A stretch of 64,000 nt of DNA from Gilliamella sp. wkB171 (GTDB lineage Bacteria; Pseudomonadota; Gammaproteobacteria; Enterobacterales; Orbaceae): assembly GCF_001693755.1 (NCBI RefSeq), contig NZ_LYST01000008.1, positions 1 to 64,000 on the forward strand. The letters are read 5' to 3'. Both the position numbers and the translations under genes were made by a program. The notes below the pieces were generated by a model. The model was given only the letters and a program-made list of their open reading frames with translations. It ran no database searches and was not told the origin of the DNA. Positions 38,501-46,945 of this stretch are shown piece by piece; within the stretch, counting starts at the first letter, position 1, and each line of letters starts with the position of its first letter.

Positions 38501-39438
38501 AACAACTTAAAGCACAAATACAGCATGCTCTATCGAATATAAATACTAAAAAAACTGATTCAATAGAAAAAAAGAATATTATCGATTGGAATTTTGGTTC
38601 ACTACCCACTATTTATGAGGAACAACAAAAAAATTATACGATTAAAGCTTATCCTGCAATCATTGATAATCAGACATCGGTAAGTATAAATCTGGTTGAT
38701 AGTTATGAAGAACAACAACGATTAAGTAAATTGGGACTAAGACGTTTATTGCTGTTAAATATTCCCTCACCAATAAAATATTTACATGAAAAATTACCCA
38801 ATAAGTCTAAGTTAGGTCTTTATTTTAATTCGTTTGGCACTGTATTAAGTTTAATTGATGATTGTATTGCTTGTGCAATTGATGAGTTGATAGACAAAAA
38901 TAATCAATTTGTTCAAAACCAAGAACAATACCAGCAATTATTGAATTATACCAAAGCTAATGTGAATGAATACGTTTATCATATTGCCAAGCAAGTTGAA
39001 TCAATTTTAACTTTGCATTTTAGTATTAATAAAAAGCTAAAAGGGCGTGTTGATTTGTCTTTAGCTTTTGCACTATCAGATATAAAACAACAAATTGATG
39101 GGCTGGTTTATAAAGGATTTGTATCTAAAACAGGTTATAAAAAATTGTCTGATCTCTATCGCTATTTAACTGCAATCGAAAAACGTATCGAAAAATTAAC
39201 AGTTAATCTAAATAAAGATAGGCAAGCCATGAACATTATTGAAGAAGTTAAAAATCAATATGAAAGTTGGCTAACTACTTTGCCTGAAAATGAAAGATTG
39301 CAAGATAATGTAACAGATATACGTTGGATGATTGAAGAGTTGAGAGTTAATCTCTTCGCTCAGCAGCTAGGTACACCGTACCCAATTTCTGCAAAACGAG
39401 TAAAGCAACAGATTGAATTAGTTAAATCGGAATTATAA
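35560..39438 (+). CDS. hrpA: ATP-dependent RNA helicase HrpA
   Basis: Large DEAH-box RNA helicase of 1292 residues (E. coli about 1300); it has been linked to rescue of stalled or collided ribosomes. The helicase core near the N-terminus shows GETGSGKTTQIPK (motif I), TQPRRLAARSVA, DEAHERSLNIDF (II), TSATID (III), FLTGEREI, STNVAETSLT and QRKGRCGR (VI). It is followed by the HA2/OB-fold region and the long C-terminal DUF3418 domain that marks HrpA. It is monocistronic, divergent from the META lipoprotein gene and convergent with ydgH. Confidence 0.95.
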   Translation: MLSQQQFKLLESTTLSDKQKIIKLSRTKADSLKIDAAILQAVDHYQTKLQSLPKQISYPQHLPVVEKKQAIYQAIKNHQVVIIAGETGSGKTTQIPKICLELGLGVKGFIGHTQPRRLAARSVANRIAEELNTEIGQLVGYKVRFSDHVSDNTLIKLMTDGILLAEIQQDKLLLNYDTIIIDEAHERSLNIDFILGYLKQLLPKRPDLKVIITSATIDVERFSQHFNCAPIIEVSGRTYPVEVRYRPQVASRDSDNDNESSSDFQPIVDAIDELSAESHGDILVFLTGEREIRDLADTLNKLNLRHTDILPLYARLSASEQNRIFQSHTKRRIILSTNVAETSLTLPGIKYVIDPGLARISRYSYRTKVQRLPIEPISQASANQRKGRCGRTSDGICIRLYDEQDFLSRPEFTEPEILRTNLASVILQMTSLGLGDIAAFPFVQAPDSKYIRDGIRLLEELGAIEAHHHQYRLTEIGKMLAQLPIDPRLARMLVEARRFGCIKEIMIITAALSIQDPRERPLDKQQASDEKHRRFIDKQSDFISFINLWHYIDEQQNQLSGNQFRRLCQKEYLNYLRIREWQDVYTQIRQTIKQLAFPINSQPADYRSVHLALLSGLLSHIGMKELEKHEYIGARNIKFALFPNSTLFKNQPKWCIASELVETSRLWGRIVAKIDVEWIEPLAKHLLKYSYSEPRWSKKQGVAIANEKATLFGLPIVINRVINYSKIDPDLSRTLFIRHALVEGDWQTSYRFFIQNQKLIKEVEDLEHKSRRQDILIDDQELFDFYNHRIDQSVISAKHFDSWWKQKQKSDPDLLNFEKNMLINHSAQQVNLNEFPDFWQQGNFKLPLSYHFDIGNKRDGVTVKIPIDALNQIKNRGFEWQVPGFRKELVIALIKSLPKSLRKSLVPAPNYAEAFLSRVSSTDIPLLESLQNEFKKMTGVTILNEDWQLNQVPDYLKMTFAIIDINNKELATGKDLVHLKEQLKAQIQHALSNINTKKTDSIEKKNIIDWNFGSLPTIYEEQQKNYTIKAYPAIIDNQTSVSINLVDSYEEQQRLSKLGLRRLLLLNIPSPIKYLHEKLPNKSKLGLYFNSFGTVLSLIDDCIACAIDELIDKNNQFVQNQEQYQQLLNYTKANVNEYVYHIAKQVESILTLHFSINKKLKGRVDLSLAFALSDIKQQIDGLVYKGFVSKTGYKKLSDLYRYLTAIEKRIEKLTVNLNKDRQAMNIIEEVKNQYESWLTTLPENERLQDNVTDIRWMIEELRVNLFAQQLGTPYPISAKRVKQQIELVKSEL

Positions 39439-39542
39439 TTTTTTTAAGCTATTGTCCATAATATAACTTTTTATGGTGTTGAATTTAAATATGAGTGTTG
39501 TCAAATCTGATTTAAATTAAGGTAGGAGTAGTTGAAAAAGTA

Positions 39543-39558
39543 GGGCGCCAATGCGCCC
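39543..39558 (-). terminator. Terminator of ydgH
   Basis: A GC-rich 6-bp stem GGGCGC / GCGCCC with a 4-nt loop, followed on the minus strand by TACTTTTT, 10 nt after the ydgH stop. Confidence 0.7.
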
Positions 39559-39568
39559 AATACTGTGA

Positions 39569-40612
39569 TTATCGATAGAGATCGACAAATACTGTAATAT
39601 TTGGTCCGTTAGCATCCTGAGCGATGCGAGCAATATGATAATATTTAGCGCCAGCATCAATAGCACGTTTACCCGCTTGATACGAGATTTCTTGATCGGT
39701 TGGATAATATCCTCTAAACTTCACGGTATCATATGCAACCATTTTCGCCGCAGTTGCATCATTAAGTTCTTGAATTTTACGTCCATCAGGAAGAGTGACA
39801 GTGTAACGACTTGCTCGTTGTGGTGTATTTGCTGTATCTGCGGTTGCCGCTTCTGTTGTTGATGTACCACTCACCGTGCTGACATTGCTAGGTTTAGTGG
39901 TTTTATCAATAACTTTATTGTGGAATTTTTCGGCATAGAATTTTTCGTTAAATGCTGATGGTGAATAATAGCCCGGTTTTTCAACTTGCATTGCAGCTTC
40001 ACCACCTTGTGCTAAGGCCAGTTGCCCAGCTTCGGAATCATATGGAATAGCATTTTCAGGTTGTAATTTTCGTTCTGGTGCATCTTTTTTAAATAAATAC
40101 GCAGCGACTTGTAAATTACTACCAAGTTCTGATCGTGAGTCAATATAAAATGCATAAGCACCCTGAGCGGAGGCTTCTTTTGCAATCGCCTGATTCACAT
40201 CATAATCATTAGGGAAGTAACCACGAATTCTAACAATATTAAAAGGTTCTAATCGAATTGCTTTAGACTTAGGATATTCATAAACACCTTCAAATTTACG
40301 AAGGTTTTCAGCTGGCTCATCTAATTTAGGTGCGTCTGCTTTATATAATTTAGCATAAACAATACGTAGTGTATCATTTGAGGGGCTAATATTTGTTGTT
40401 GTAATAAAAAAAGCAGCTGCTCCTTCTTTATCTGCTGCTTTAGACATTGCCATTACATAATCACTATCAGTGTAAAAAGCGCCACGAACAGTGATTTGTT
40501 TAAATGATTGCAAATTTTTAGCTTGTTCTTCAGTTAATTGTTGTGCAGCAAATGAACTTATTGGCATAATGGCAACAGTTGCTGCTATAAGAGTTTTCTT
40601 TAAACTTATCAT
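39569..40612 (-). CDS. ydgH: Periplasmic DUF1471 protein YdgH
   Basis: 347 residues. The signal peptide covers 1 to about 22 (ISSFA-A). Three DUF1471 (YhcN/BhsA-like) repeats follow, each opening with a strand plus GxYPTD/FPND/YTDSD element and containing a KA...GA..Y-type helix. They lie at about 38-90 (ITVRGAFYTDSDYVMA), 123-175 (VRIRGYFPNDYDVNQA) and 295-347 (VKFRGYYPTDQEISYQ). A low-complexity Ser/Thr/Ala linker near 240-275 joins repeats 2 and 3. The E. coli protein also has three such repeats and is periplasmic, of unclear function. It is monocistronic. Confidence 0.87.
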   Translation of the reverse strand: MISLKKTLIAATVAIMPISSFAAQQLTEEQAKNLQSFKQITVRGAFYTDSDYVMAMSKAADKEGAAAFFITTTNISPSNDTLRIVYAKLYKADAPKLDEPAENLRKFEGVYEYPKSKAIRLEPFNIVRIRGYFPNDYDVNQAIAKEASAQGAYAFYIDSRSELGSNLQVAAYLFKKDAPERKLQPENAIPYDSEAGQLALAQGGEAAMQVEKPGYYSPSAFNEKFYAEKFHNKVIDKTTKPSNVSTVSGTSTTEAATADTANTPQRASRYTVTLPDGRKIQELNDATAAKMVAYDTVKFRGYYPTDQEISYQAGKRAIDAGAKYYHIARIAQDANGPNITVFVDLYR

Positions 40613-40663
40613 AGTTATTAAACCTTAAAATGAACTTTTTTAAATATTTTATCATGAAATAAA

Positions 40664-41377
40664 TTACTTTCCCAAAACAATTAGAGCATTTAAATTTTTG
40701 ATAAAAATATACTTTCCTTTTACTGATAATATGTCTTGTTCTTGAAACTTAGACAAAATTCTACTAACAGTTTCAATGGTCAAACCTAAATAATTAGCGA
40801 TATCAGTCCGGCTCATTGATAACTTTATATTTAAAGATGTATGGCCTCGTTTTTCATAGCGTTTATATAGAGAATAAATAAAAAATGCTAATCTTTCATC
40901 CGCTTTTTTCTGGGAATAGCATAATAATAATTTCTGATAATTATAGATATCCGTACTTAACAACTTGAATATCATATCTCTAACGGTTTTATTGACTTCA
41001 ATGAGTGACATTAATTCTTCATAATTAAGTTCACAAACGGCAACATTATTTAAGGCCTTGATGGTATAGTTATATACTTTTGTTGAAATAGAATCTAAAC
41101 CAACAATGTCGCCAGGTAAATAAAACCCATTAATATGTTCATTACCATCAGCTGTGGTGATATAAGTTTTTAAAGCACCCGAATGAATAATATAAAATTT
41201 AGTAAAAGGGGCATTTTCTTCTATCAAAATCTGATCTTTGGTATAAGAACATTTACGATCTAAAACTGTATGCAATTTGTTATTGACTAACATAGGAATA
41301 CATAATGAACCTACACTACATAATTCACAAGGGACTGAATAACTTTTGGAACGTAATGGCTTATAGTTACTTTGCAT
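40664..41377 (-). CDS. fnr: FNR, oxygen-sensing transcription regulator
   Basis: Crp/Fnr-family global regulator of anaerobic genes. The 237-residue protein has the [4Fe-4S] ligands C17, C20 and C26 (same CxxCx5C spacing as E. coli C20/C23/C29), and C115 as the fourth ligand. It has a cyclic-nucleotide-type beta roll (about 35-125), a dimer helix, and a helix-turn-helix with the FNR-specific recognition residues in IETVSR (E, S, R). Probable targets within this window include the fumarate reductase operon and its own promoter, though clear FNR sites were not found upstream of the former. Confidence 0.94.
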   Translation of the reverse strand: MQSNYKPLRSKSYSVPCELCSVGSLCIPMLVNNKLHTVLDRKCSYTKDQILIEENAPFTKFYIIHSGALKTYITTADGNEHINGFYLPGDIVGLDSISTKVYNYTIKALNNVAVCELNYEELMSLIEVNKTVRDMIFKLLSTDIYNYQKLLLCYSQKKADERLAFFIYSLYKRYEKRGHTSLNIKLSMSRTDIANYLGLTIETVSRILSKFQEQDILSVKGKYIFIKNLNALIVLGK

Positions 41378-41410
41378 ATTTTATTAAAAGGATTAATTCC
41401 AATTCGATAA

Positions 41411-41424
41411 TTGATAATAATCGC
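41411..41424. promoter_or_regulatory. Weak FNR-box candidate upstream of fnr
   Basis: TTGATAATAATCGC matches 8 of the 10 fixed bases of TTGAT-N4-ATCAA, 34 nt before the fnr ATG, where an autorepressor site would sit. The second half-site is poor. Confidence 0.3.
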
Positions 41425-41733
41425 ATATTTTACAATAAAACAATATATAACAGTTAGCCATTATTTTTTTATATGTTAAAAAAGAACAAAATAAATGATA
41501 AATTCGTTTAAAAGCGCCTAATTAAATCCAATAAGGTCAAATCTAAATTTTGGTGAGCTTCAGGCTAACTTAAATTTAAAGCCAAAGTAGGTGAGAAGTT
41601 GTAGACTCAAAAGCTATAATAAATAGGATTATATACGCAACATTTTATGATCAAAACTCAAGGCCCATAATTTAAAACAACAACAATTTTAACATTCAAA
41701 TGAGATATAAATAATAAAATAACAATTTAATCA

Positions 41734-41761
41734 ATTTAACATAATATACATTATGCGTACC
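41734..41761 (-). other. dif site (XerCD recombination site)
   Basis: Read on the minus strand this 28-mer has XerC arm GGTACGCATAA, central TGTATA and XerD arm TTATGTTAAAT. It differs from the E. coli dif at one base (fourth position A for G). dif is where XerC/XerD resolve chromosome dimers at the terminus, so the replication terminus lies here. It sits 42 nt from a decayed filamentous-phage gene; such phages integrate at dif. Confidence 0.92.
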
Positions 41762-41802
41762 GATATAAACGTAGATGAATTTTAGTAATTTAACTGACAG
41801 AT

Positions 41803-42892
41803 TCATGACGCTAATTTAAAAATTTGCGGCATTTGATACCAATCTGGAATCGGACAATCTGCAACTACAACTTTTCTAATTTCACGTATAGCAACTGGAC
41901 AAAATTTAGATAAATTAAAACGCAGTGCAATATCGATACCGATTTTTATTAATCGTGAACTATGAATTTTTACTTGCGATTTACTAAAATCAAAAGTTTG
42001 TCCACACATCCACTGAACGGCATACATCGCTGTTATATTTGCAGATCGCATTGTTTCTACAACACCCAGTCTAATAAGCTGATCACTAATCGTTTCAAAA
42101 TCCATAGCACTCACCGATAACTTTTTATCTAAGTTTAAAAATTCATTATGTAATTCATTTAATCGTGTATAGTCTGATAATCCCCAATAATGTAAATTTT
42201 CTCGTTTTAAAAATCGGGATTTCAATTTCTGTTCAAATCTCACTACGCCATTTTGTTTACAATACTCTATTATTCTATTTAAGTAACTGAATTAATTTGA
42301 ATTTTCACCAAATTTGCTTTTTATTTTTGTTAAACTATGTAATTCTAGTTCGTGAGATTTGTTATAAACCGTAGGATAGATTAGATGAGCGTTACCTTGC
42401 TTTGACCGACTGACCGTTACTATGTAATCTAGGAACACTATAACGATAATTTTGAGTAGATAAACCTGCTAAATAATCCTGAACATTACCATTACCAACC
42501 ATACGATTAGATGTAATATGAAGTTCTTTTATTATTGCTCTATCGGAAAAATTTTCAATTTTGGAACCATTTGGACTCCGAAACATTAATTTTGTGCATT
42601 TTGGAAACTGTGGCAAATTCAAATCATTCAAAATTTGATTGAAAACATCAACGCAACTATCAACAGTACGTAACCCAAATAGATTTTCTATACGCCCCCA
42701 CAGTGATGGATTGCCCGACATTCTTAACACTGAGCTACTAATTTTTATCAAAACAGAATCACAGAACGAACCCTGATGTCTATATGGTTGTTGTGACAAT
42801 GCAGTAGCCCCGCCAGTTTTAATGAAAATTCGCTTATAAGCGATTGACAATAGCAATACGGTGCAATTATTCACATAAAATGTAAATAACAC
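41803..42892 (-). pseudogene. Decayed filamentous-phage (inovirus) replication initiation gene, II/X family
   Basis: Two open pieces and the interrupted stretch between them read as one protein of the phage gpII/X replication family. The upstream piece (42892-42392) holds GNPSLWGRIENLFG, ELHITSNRMVGNGNVQDYL and STQNYRYSVPRLHSNGQ. Near 42405 the frame shifts by one, and the sense continues KQGNAHLIYPTVYN, then HELELHSLTKIKSKFGEN. An in-frame TAA follows at 42292-42294. Beyond it the Phage_X-like C-terminal part continues (RFEQKLKSRFLKRENL...WGLSDYTRLNELH...KIGIDIALRFNLS) to 41803. The N-terminus is also not recognisable. No coat, Zot or other phage genes were seen. The remnant lies between two dif-like sites. 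Confidence 0.8.
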
Positions 42893-43130
42893 TGTGTATA
42901 AAATTTAATTCATGATCTAAATCAATACGTTAATTAGATGAGTAAAAAATAATCAGTATAAGCGTTACTAATCTTTCTATGTCTTCTCAAACAACAATAT
43001 TAGTTTTATTGTCATCACTTCCCTTTGATTTTAAGAATGGTAATAATGTAAATCTCGTTGAATTATCACTAATTTTATTTTAGTTAAATCACCAATCAAT
43101 ATAAAATACCGTTAATAATCAATAAGTTAA

Positions 43131-43158
43131 AGTTTGCATAATGTATATTATGTTAAAT
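43131..43158 (+). other. Second dif-like site, inverted relative to the first
   Basis: On the plus strand the arms are AGTTTGCATAA and TTATGTTAAAT around central TGTATA: 25 of 28 bases match E. coli dif, with the centre and XerD arm perfect. The asymmetric centre shows it points opposite to the site at 41734-41761. It bounds the phage remnant on the other side. Confidence 0.8.
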
Positions 43159-43268
43159 ATTAATAGTTATTACGAACTACTGCTTTGTTGTTACCTTACT
43201 AAACTTGACTAAGAAGTTTTGCACAGTTAAATGCTAAAAATGTTAAAAATCATTAACCAATTTACAAT

Positions 43269-45212
43269 TTAGCTATTTTCAGTCAGTAAAATGACCTCAC
43301 TACCGGGTAATGGCATTTTTAGAATATGATTTTTTATTTTCCCCCAAACTTGCATTTCACACGCTTTACAATTAAATTTTAACAGTAATTCCTCATTATT
43401 TTGAATAAGCTTCATTGGTGTAACTTTAGTTTTAACACCTTGTATACCTTTAGCTTGTTTAGGACATAAATTAAATGCAAAACGTAAACAATGTTTAGTT
43501 ATCATTAATGGTGCATCGTCTTTAATTTGGTGAGCTTCATAAGCACTTTCAATTAATTCAACCCCATGCTGAGTGTAAAATTCTCTCGCTTTAAGATTAT
43601 AAACATTGGCCAAAAACGATAACTGATTTTCAGGATACATTGGCTTTGGTATTAATTCAGGTTTGCGCTTTTGTCGACAATAATTTTTTAGTCGTTCTGT
43701 GGTTAATTTTGCGATAATATCTCGTCTAAATTGGTTAAGTTGGCTGCTGGGAATAAAATAGACTTTTGATAAATTGATTTTACAATCAATTAAATAATAG
43801 ATAGTTTGACCAAGTTTTGAAAGATTATCACGAATATTGTTAATTGCTTTATCAGGTTGATCGGCAATAGCAAATACGCTATTTAGCTCTAATGTAGCGC
43901 AAACGCCCTCTTCGCTTTTAGCCGAAAGTATAATACCATCATCTTGATTACTTAATTCAAATGAAACAGCTATACGCCGATCACTTGATTGTTTAAGTAA
44001 ATTTTTCTGCCAAATATGATCTAAATTTCGATTAACTAAATAAGGTAATTTCACCGAAAACAGCGCTTTAGGAATTTCATTCGGGAAAATTCGATATTGA
44101 CCAACTGCAATTTTTTCTACTTTATCAGCTCTAAAACCATGAATTTCACGTTTGATTAAAACATTCAAACCATCACCGTTAGTTAATAATTTATCTGTTT
44201 TGATCTCTATCGTTTTTGATGTAACTTTTGTAATTTCACCTATGGATAAGCCAATAAATTTTGGTGAGTCAAAAGCCCCTATATCCGGTTTTCGACCATG
44301 AACAAAATAATCGGTACTACCTCGATGGAAAGTTCGATTCGGATCGGGAGTAAAAAAGAACTCAGTTTTACCGCTTGATTCTGGAGATAAATCAGGAGAC
44401 TCACATAAGATTTGGTCTAATTTTTGACGATAAAACGCTGTAATATTTTTTACATAACTTAGATCTTTATAACGCCCTTCTATTTTGAATGATCGCACAC
44501 CTGCGCTGATTAATTCTCGTAAATTATTTGATTGATTATTATCTTTCATAGATAAAAGATGTTTTTCGTAAGCAACAATTCGACCTTTATCATCTTTTAA
44601 AGTAAAAGGTAATCGGCATGCTTGAGAACAATCACCACGATTAGCACTACGCCCTGTTTGAGCATGAGAAATATAACACTGCCCAGAAAATGCAACACAA
44701 AGTGCACCATGAATAAAAAATTCTATTTTTGCATCTATTTGTTCATAAATTTTAGCAATTTCAATTAAATTTAACTCTCGAGCAAGTACAATTTGCGAAA
44801 ACCCAACTTCAGATAAAAATTTAGCTTTTTCAGGTGTTCTTATATCCATTTGAGTGCTGGCATGTAAATCAATCGGAGGAATATCCATATTCAATATGCC
44901 CATATCTTGCACAATCAATGCATCGACACCTGCATCATAAAATTGCCAAATAAGCTGTCTTGCAGCTTCAAGTTCATTATCATGCAATATGGTATTTAGA
45001 GTCACAAAAACTTTTGCATAATAGTGATGAGCAAATTCAACTAATTGAGCAATATCACTAACTGAATTACCAGCATTATGTCTAGCACCAAAACTCGGTC
45101 CACCTATATATACTGCATCAGCACCATGCATTATAGCTTGTTTGGCAATTTCAATATTTTTAGCTGGGCTAAGTAATTCTAATTTATTGTAGGTCGCTTT
45201 TTGATGCAACAT
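43269..45212 (-). CDS. rlhA: 23S rRNA 5-hydroxycytidine C2501 synthase RlhA (U32 family)
   Basis: Peptidase U32-family protein of 647 residues, matching E. coli RlhA (YdcP, 653) throughout. It is needed for hydroxylation of 23S rRNA C2501, with prephenate as a required metabolite. Visible are LELLSPAKNIEIAKQAIMHGADAVYIGGP-type start blocks, the cysteine-rich IHGALCVAFSGQCY...GDCSQACRLPF, SFKIEGRYKDLSYVKNITAFYR, and a C-terminal pair of motifs, TKHCLRFAFNLCPK and FNCKACEM, that add further cysteines. This C-terminal extension separates it from the shorter U32 paralogues. It is probably downstream of htpX but separated from it by a large hairpin. Confidence 0.9.
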   Translation of the reverse strand: MLHQKATYNKLELLSPAKNIEIAKQAIMHGADAVYIGGPSFGARHNAGNSVSDIAQLVEFAHHYYAKVFVTLNTILHDNELEAARQLIWQFYDAGVDALIVQDMGILNMDIPPIDLHASTQMDIRTPEKAKFLSEVGFSQIVLARELNLIEIAKIYEQIDAKIEFFIHGALCVAFSGQCYISHAQTGRSANRGDCSQACRLPFTLKDDKGRIVAYEKHLLSMKDNNQSNNLRELISAGVRSFKIEGRYKDLSYVKNITAFYRQKLDQILCESPDLSPESSGKTEFFFTPDPNRTFHRGSTDYFVHGRKPDIGAFDSPKFIGLSIGEITKVTSKTIEIKTDKLLTNGDGLNVLIKREIHGFRADKVEKIAVGQYRIFPNEIPKALFSVKLPYLVNRNLDHIWQKNLLKQSSDRRIAVSFELSNQDDGIILSAKSEEGVCATLELNSVFAIADQPDKAINNIRDNLSKLGQTIYYLIDCKINLSKVYFIPSSQLNQFRRDIIAKLTTERLKNYCRQKRKPELIPKPMYPENQLSFLANVYNLKAREFYTQHGVELIESAYEAHQIKDDAPLMITKHCLRFAFNLCPKQAKGIQGVKTKVTPMKLIQNNEELLLKFNCKACEMQVWGKIKNHILKMPLPGSEVILLTENS

Positions 45213-45250
45213 TTAACTATCTCACAAACTCAGGTTTAGCAGGTATGGAA

Positions 45251-45288
45251 TTGACAAGTGTTATAGTGATTATCATAACACTTGTCAA
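45251..45288. repeat. Large perfect inverted repeat between htpX and rlhA
   Basis: A 14-bp perfect stem TTGACAAGTGTTAT / ATAACACTTGTCAA with a 10-nt loop. It lies 31 nt after the htpX stop and 38 nt before rlhA. There is no adjoining T tract, so it is either an unusual terminator, an mRNA 3'-end stabiliser or an operator. Confidence 0.7.
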
Positions 45289-45319
45289 GACAATATAAGA
45301 TTAAATAAAGGATTTAAAA

Positions 45320-46189
45320 TTAACGGTTATATGAACCATTTCTTAAGGCATCGATCCGTTTTTCTAATGGTGGATGCGACATAAATAATTCTGAAAATTT
45401 CACCTTTTTTTCACCATTTATACAAAAAGCCATAATGGAAGCTTCTTCTTGAGGCTCATAACTTACTTTTAATTTTTCTAATGCTGCAATCATTTTTGTT
45501 GCTCCGACCAATTTGGCTGAGCCTGCATCTGCATGAAATTCCCGATAGCGAGAAAACCACATAGCAATTAAACTAGCAAGAATACCAAAAATTGTTTCAA
45601 AAACCATAACAACAATATAATAGACAAGTGGTGAACTATCTCTTTCTCTATCGGACATGGCTTGAGATGCAACAGACGCTAAGATTCTAGCAATAAAAAT
45701 AACAAAGGTATTTAGTACGCCTTGAAGTAGAGTCATGGTAACCATATCACCATTAGCTATATGACTCATTTCATGCCCCAATACGGCTTCCGCTTCATCT
45801 TGAGTCATATTATTCAATAAACCTGAGCTAACCGCAATTAATGAACTATTTTTTGTTGCACCTGTAGCAAAAGCATTCATATCTGTAGCCTGATAAATAG
45901 CAACATCTGGCATTTTAAGGTTAAGAGCTCTTGCTTGTCTACCAACAACATCAAGTAACCATTGCTCTTGTTGGTTGCGTGGTTGTGTAATAATCTGACC
46001 ATTTACAGATCGTAACGCCATGCTTTTAGACATAAATAGCGAAATGAAAGCACCGCCAAAACCAAAAATAGCAGCAAAAATAAGTAAGCCTAATGTGCTA
46101 TGAGAATCAACACCCAGTATGCTTAAAATAATACCAAATACAAACATCACAGCTAAGTTAGTTAAAATAAATAGTCCAACTCGCATCAT
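45320..46189 (-). CDS. htpX: Membrane zinc protease HtpX
   Basis: Inner-membrane M48 metalloprotease for quality control of membrane proteins, in the Cpx/heat stress network in E. coli. The 289-residue protein has two N-terminal transmembrane helices (1-55), the zinc motif HEMSH (H139, E140, H143), two further hydrophobic helices at about 155-205, and the third zinc ligand Glu in REFHADAGS. The C-terminal [10 protein letters not shown] is typical. Start MMR as in E. coli. Confidence 0.95.
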   Translation of the reverse strand: MMRVGLFILTNLAVMFVFGIILSILGVDSHSTLGLLIFAAIFGFGGAFISLFMSKSMALRSVNGQIITQPRNQQEQWLLDVVGRQARALNLKMPDVAIYQATDMNAFATGATKNSSLIAVSSGLLNNMTQDEAEAVLGHEMSHIANGDMVTMTLLQGVLNTFVIFIARILASVASQAMSDRERDSSPLVYYIVVMVFETIFGILASLIAMWFSRYREFHADAGSAKLVGATKMIAALEKLKVSYEPQEEASIMAFCINGEKKVKFSELFMSHPPLEKRIDALRNGSYNR

Positions 46190-46404
46190 AAATATTTCTC
46201 TCTTGTTTTATAAAATTAAAATCTTTTATCGGCATTTCCAATTATTGGATAATTAGATTAATTATATGATCTCAAAAAAATATTCTCGTCACAACCATGT
46301 ATATGTTCAAATTAAAAAATAAAGATTATTTGATGATAGATTAATCAGTTATTTAGGGAGGTAATTGAGGATTTATTCATGATTACTGTAGATTGAAATT
46401 TTAT

Positions 46405-46516
46405 GGAGGAGACCCTATCAGCCGCATCCCACACACATACTTTTTACTTTGGCTGCTTCCTTCCGGACCTGACCTGATGAGCAAAAAAACGTTGCAAGAG
46501 GACCCATAGAGCCTCC
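46405..46516 (-). ncRNA. ffs: 4.5S RNA (signal recognition particle RNA)
   Basis: About 112 nt on the minus strand. The closing stem is GGAGGCTCTATGGGTC at the 5' end with a complementary 3' end (TAGGGTCTCCTCC). The conserved SRP domain IV core CAGGTCAGGTCC-GGAAGGAAGCAGCC contains the GGAA tetraloop that Ffh binds. The RNA forms the SRP with Ffh for co-translational membrane targeting. End positions are set by base pairing and may be off by a few bases. Confidence 0.95.
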
Positions 46517-46579
46517 ATAGAAGAGGCGTTATTATGCGTTATTTGGGAAAATAATACAACTACTTTATTAAAAAAGAAA

Positions 46580-46614
46580 ATAGCCTTTCCGCTTTACAAC
46601 TGAAGAAAGGCTAT
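46580..46614 (-). terminator. Terminator of the thrS-to-ihfA operon
   Basis: A 10-bp stem ATAGCCTTTC / GAAAGGCTAT with a 15-nt loop. On the minus strand it is followed by TTTCTTTTTT, 27 nt after the ihfA stop. Confidence 0.85.
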
Positions 46615-46640
46615 GTGATTAATGGATGAAAGAGATTAAT

Positions 46641-46940
46641 TTAGTGATTGATAACTAAATTTTTCTCAATTCGTTCTCTAAATTTTATCCCCGGTCTAAA
46701 TGTGACAACTCGACGAGCTGAAATGTCTACACTTTCCCCTGTTTTTGGATTACGACCTGGGCGTGAATTTTTATCTCTTATAGCAAAATTACCAAAACCG
46801 GATAATTTAACTGGTTCCCCTTTTTCTAAAGCCACTCGAATCTCTTCAAAAAAAAGTTCAACAAGGACTTTAGCTTCTTGGCGATCTATATTAAATTTCT
46901 CGGCAAGACGATCTGCAATATCAGCTTTAGTTAATGTCAT
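46641..46940 (-). CDS. ihfA: Integration host factor alpha subunit
   Basis: DNA-bending protein, partner of IhfB, in replication, recombination and transcription. The 99-residue HU/IHF fold protein has [34 protein letters not shown] (beta arm with the intercalating Pro in RPGRNP) and [12 protein letters not shown]. The Arg/Lys pattern and operon position identify alpha, not beta. It starts 5 nt after pheT, the last gene of the operon, as in E. coli. Confidence 0.96.
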   Translation of the reverse strand: MTLTKADIADRLAEKFNIDRQEAKVLVELFFEEIRVALEKGEPVKLSGFGNFAIRDKNSRPGRNPKTGESVDISARRVVTFRPGIKFRERIEKNLVINH

Positions 46941-46945
46941 AGTTA

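Noticed and set aside
41803-42243. Separate 146-residue hypothetical gene
   Set aside because: It is the C-terminal part of the broken phage replication gene; conserved sequence runs into it from upstream across an in-frame stop.
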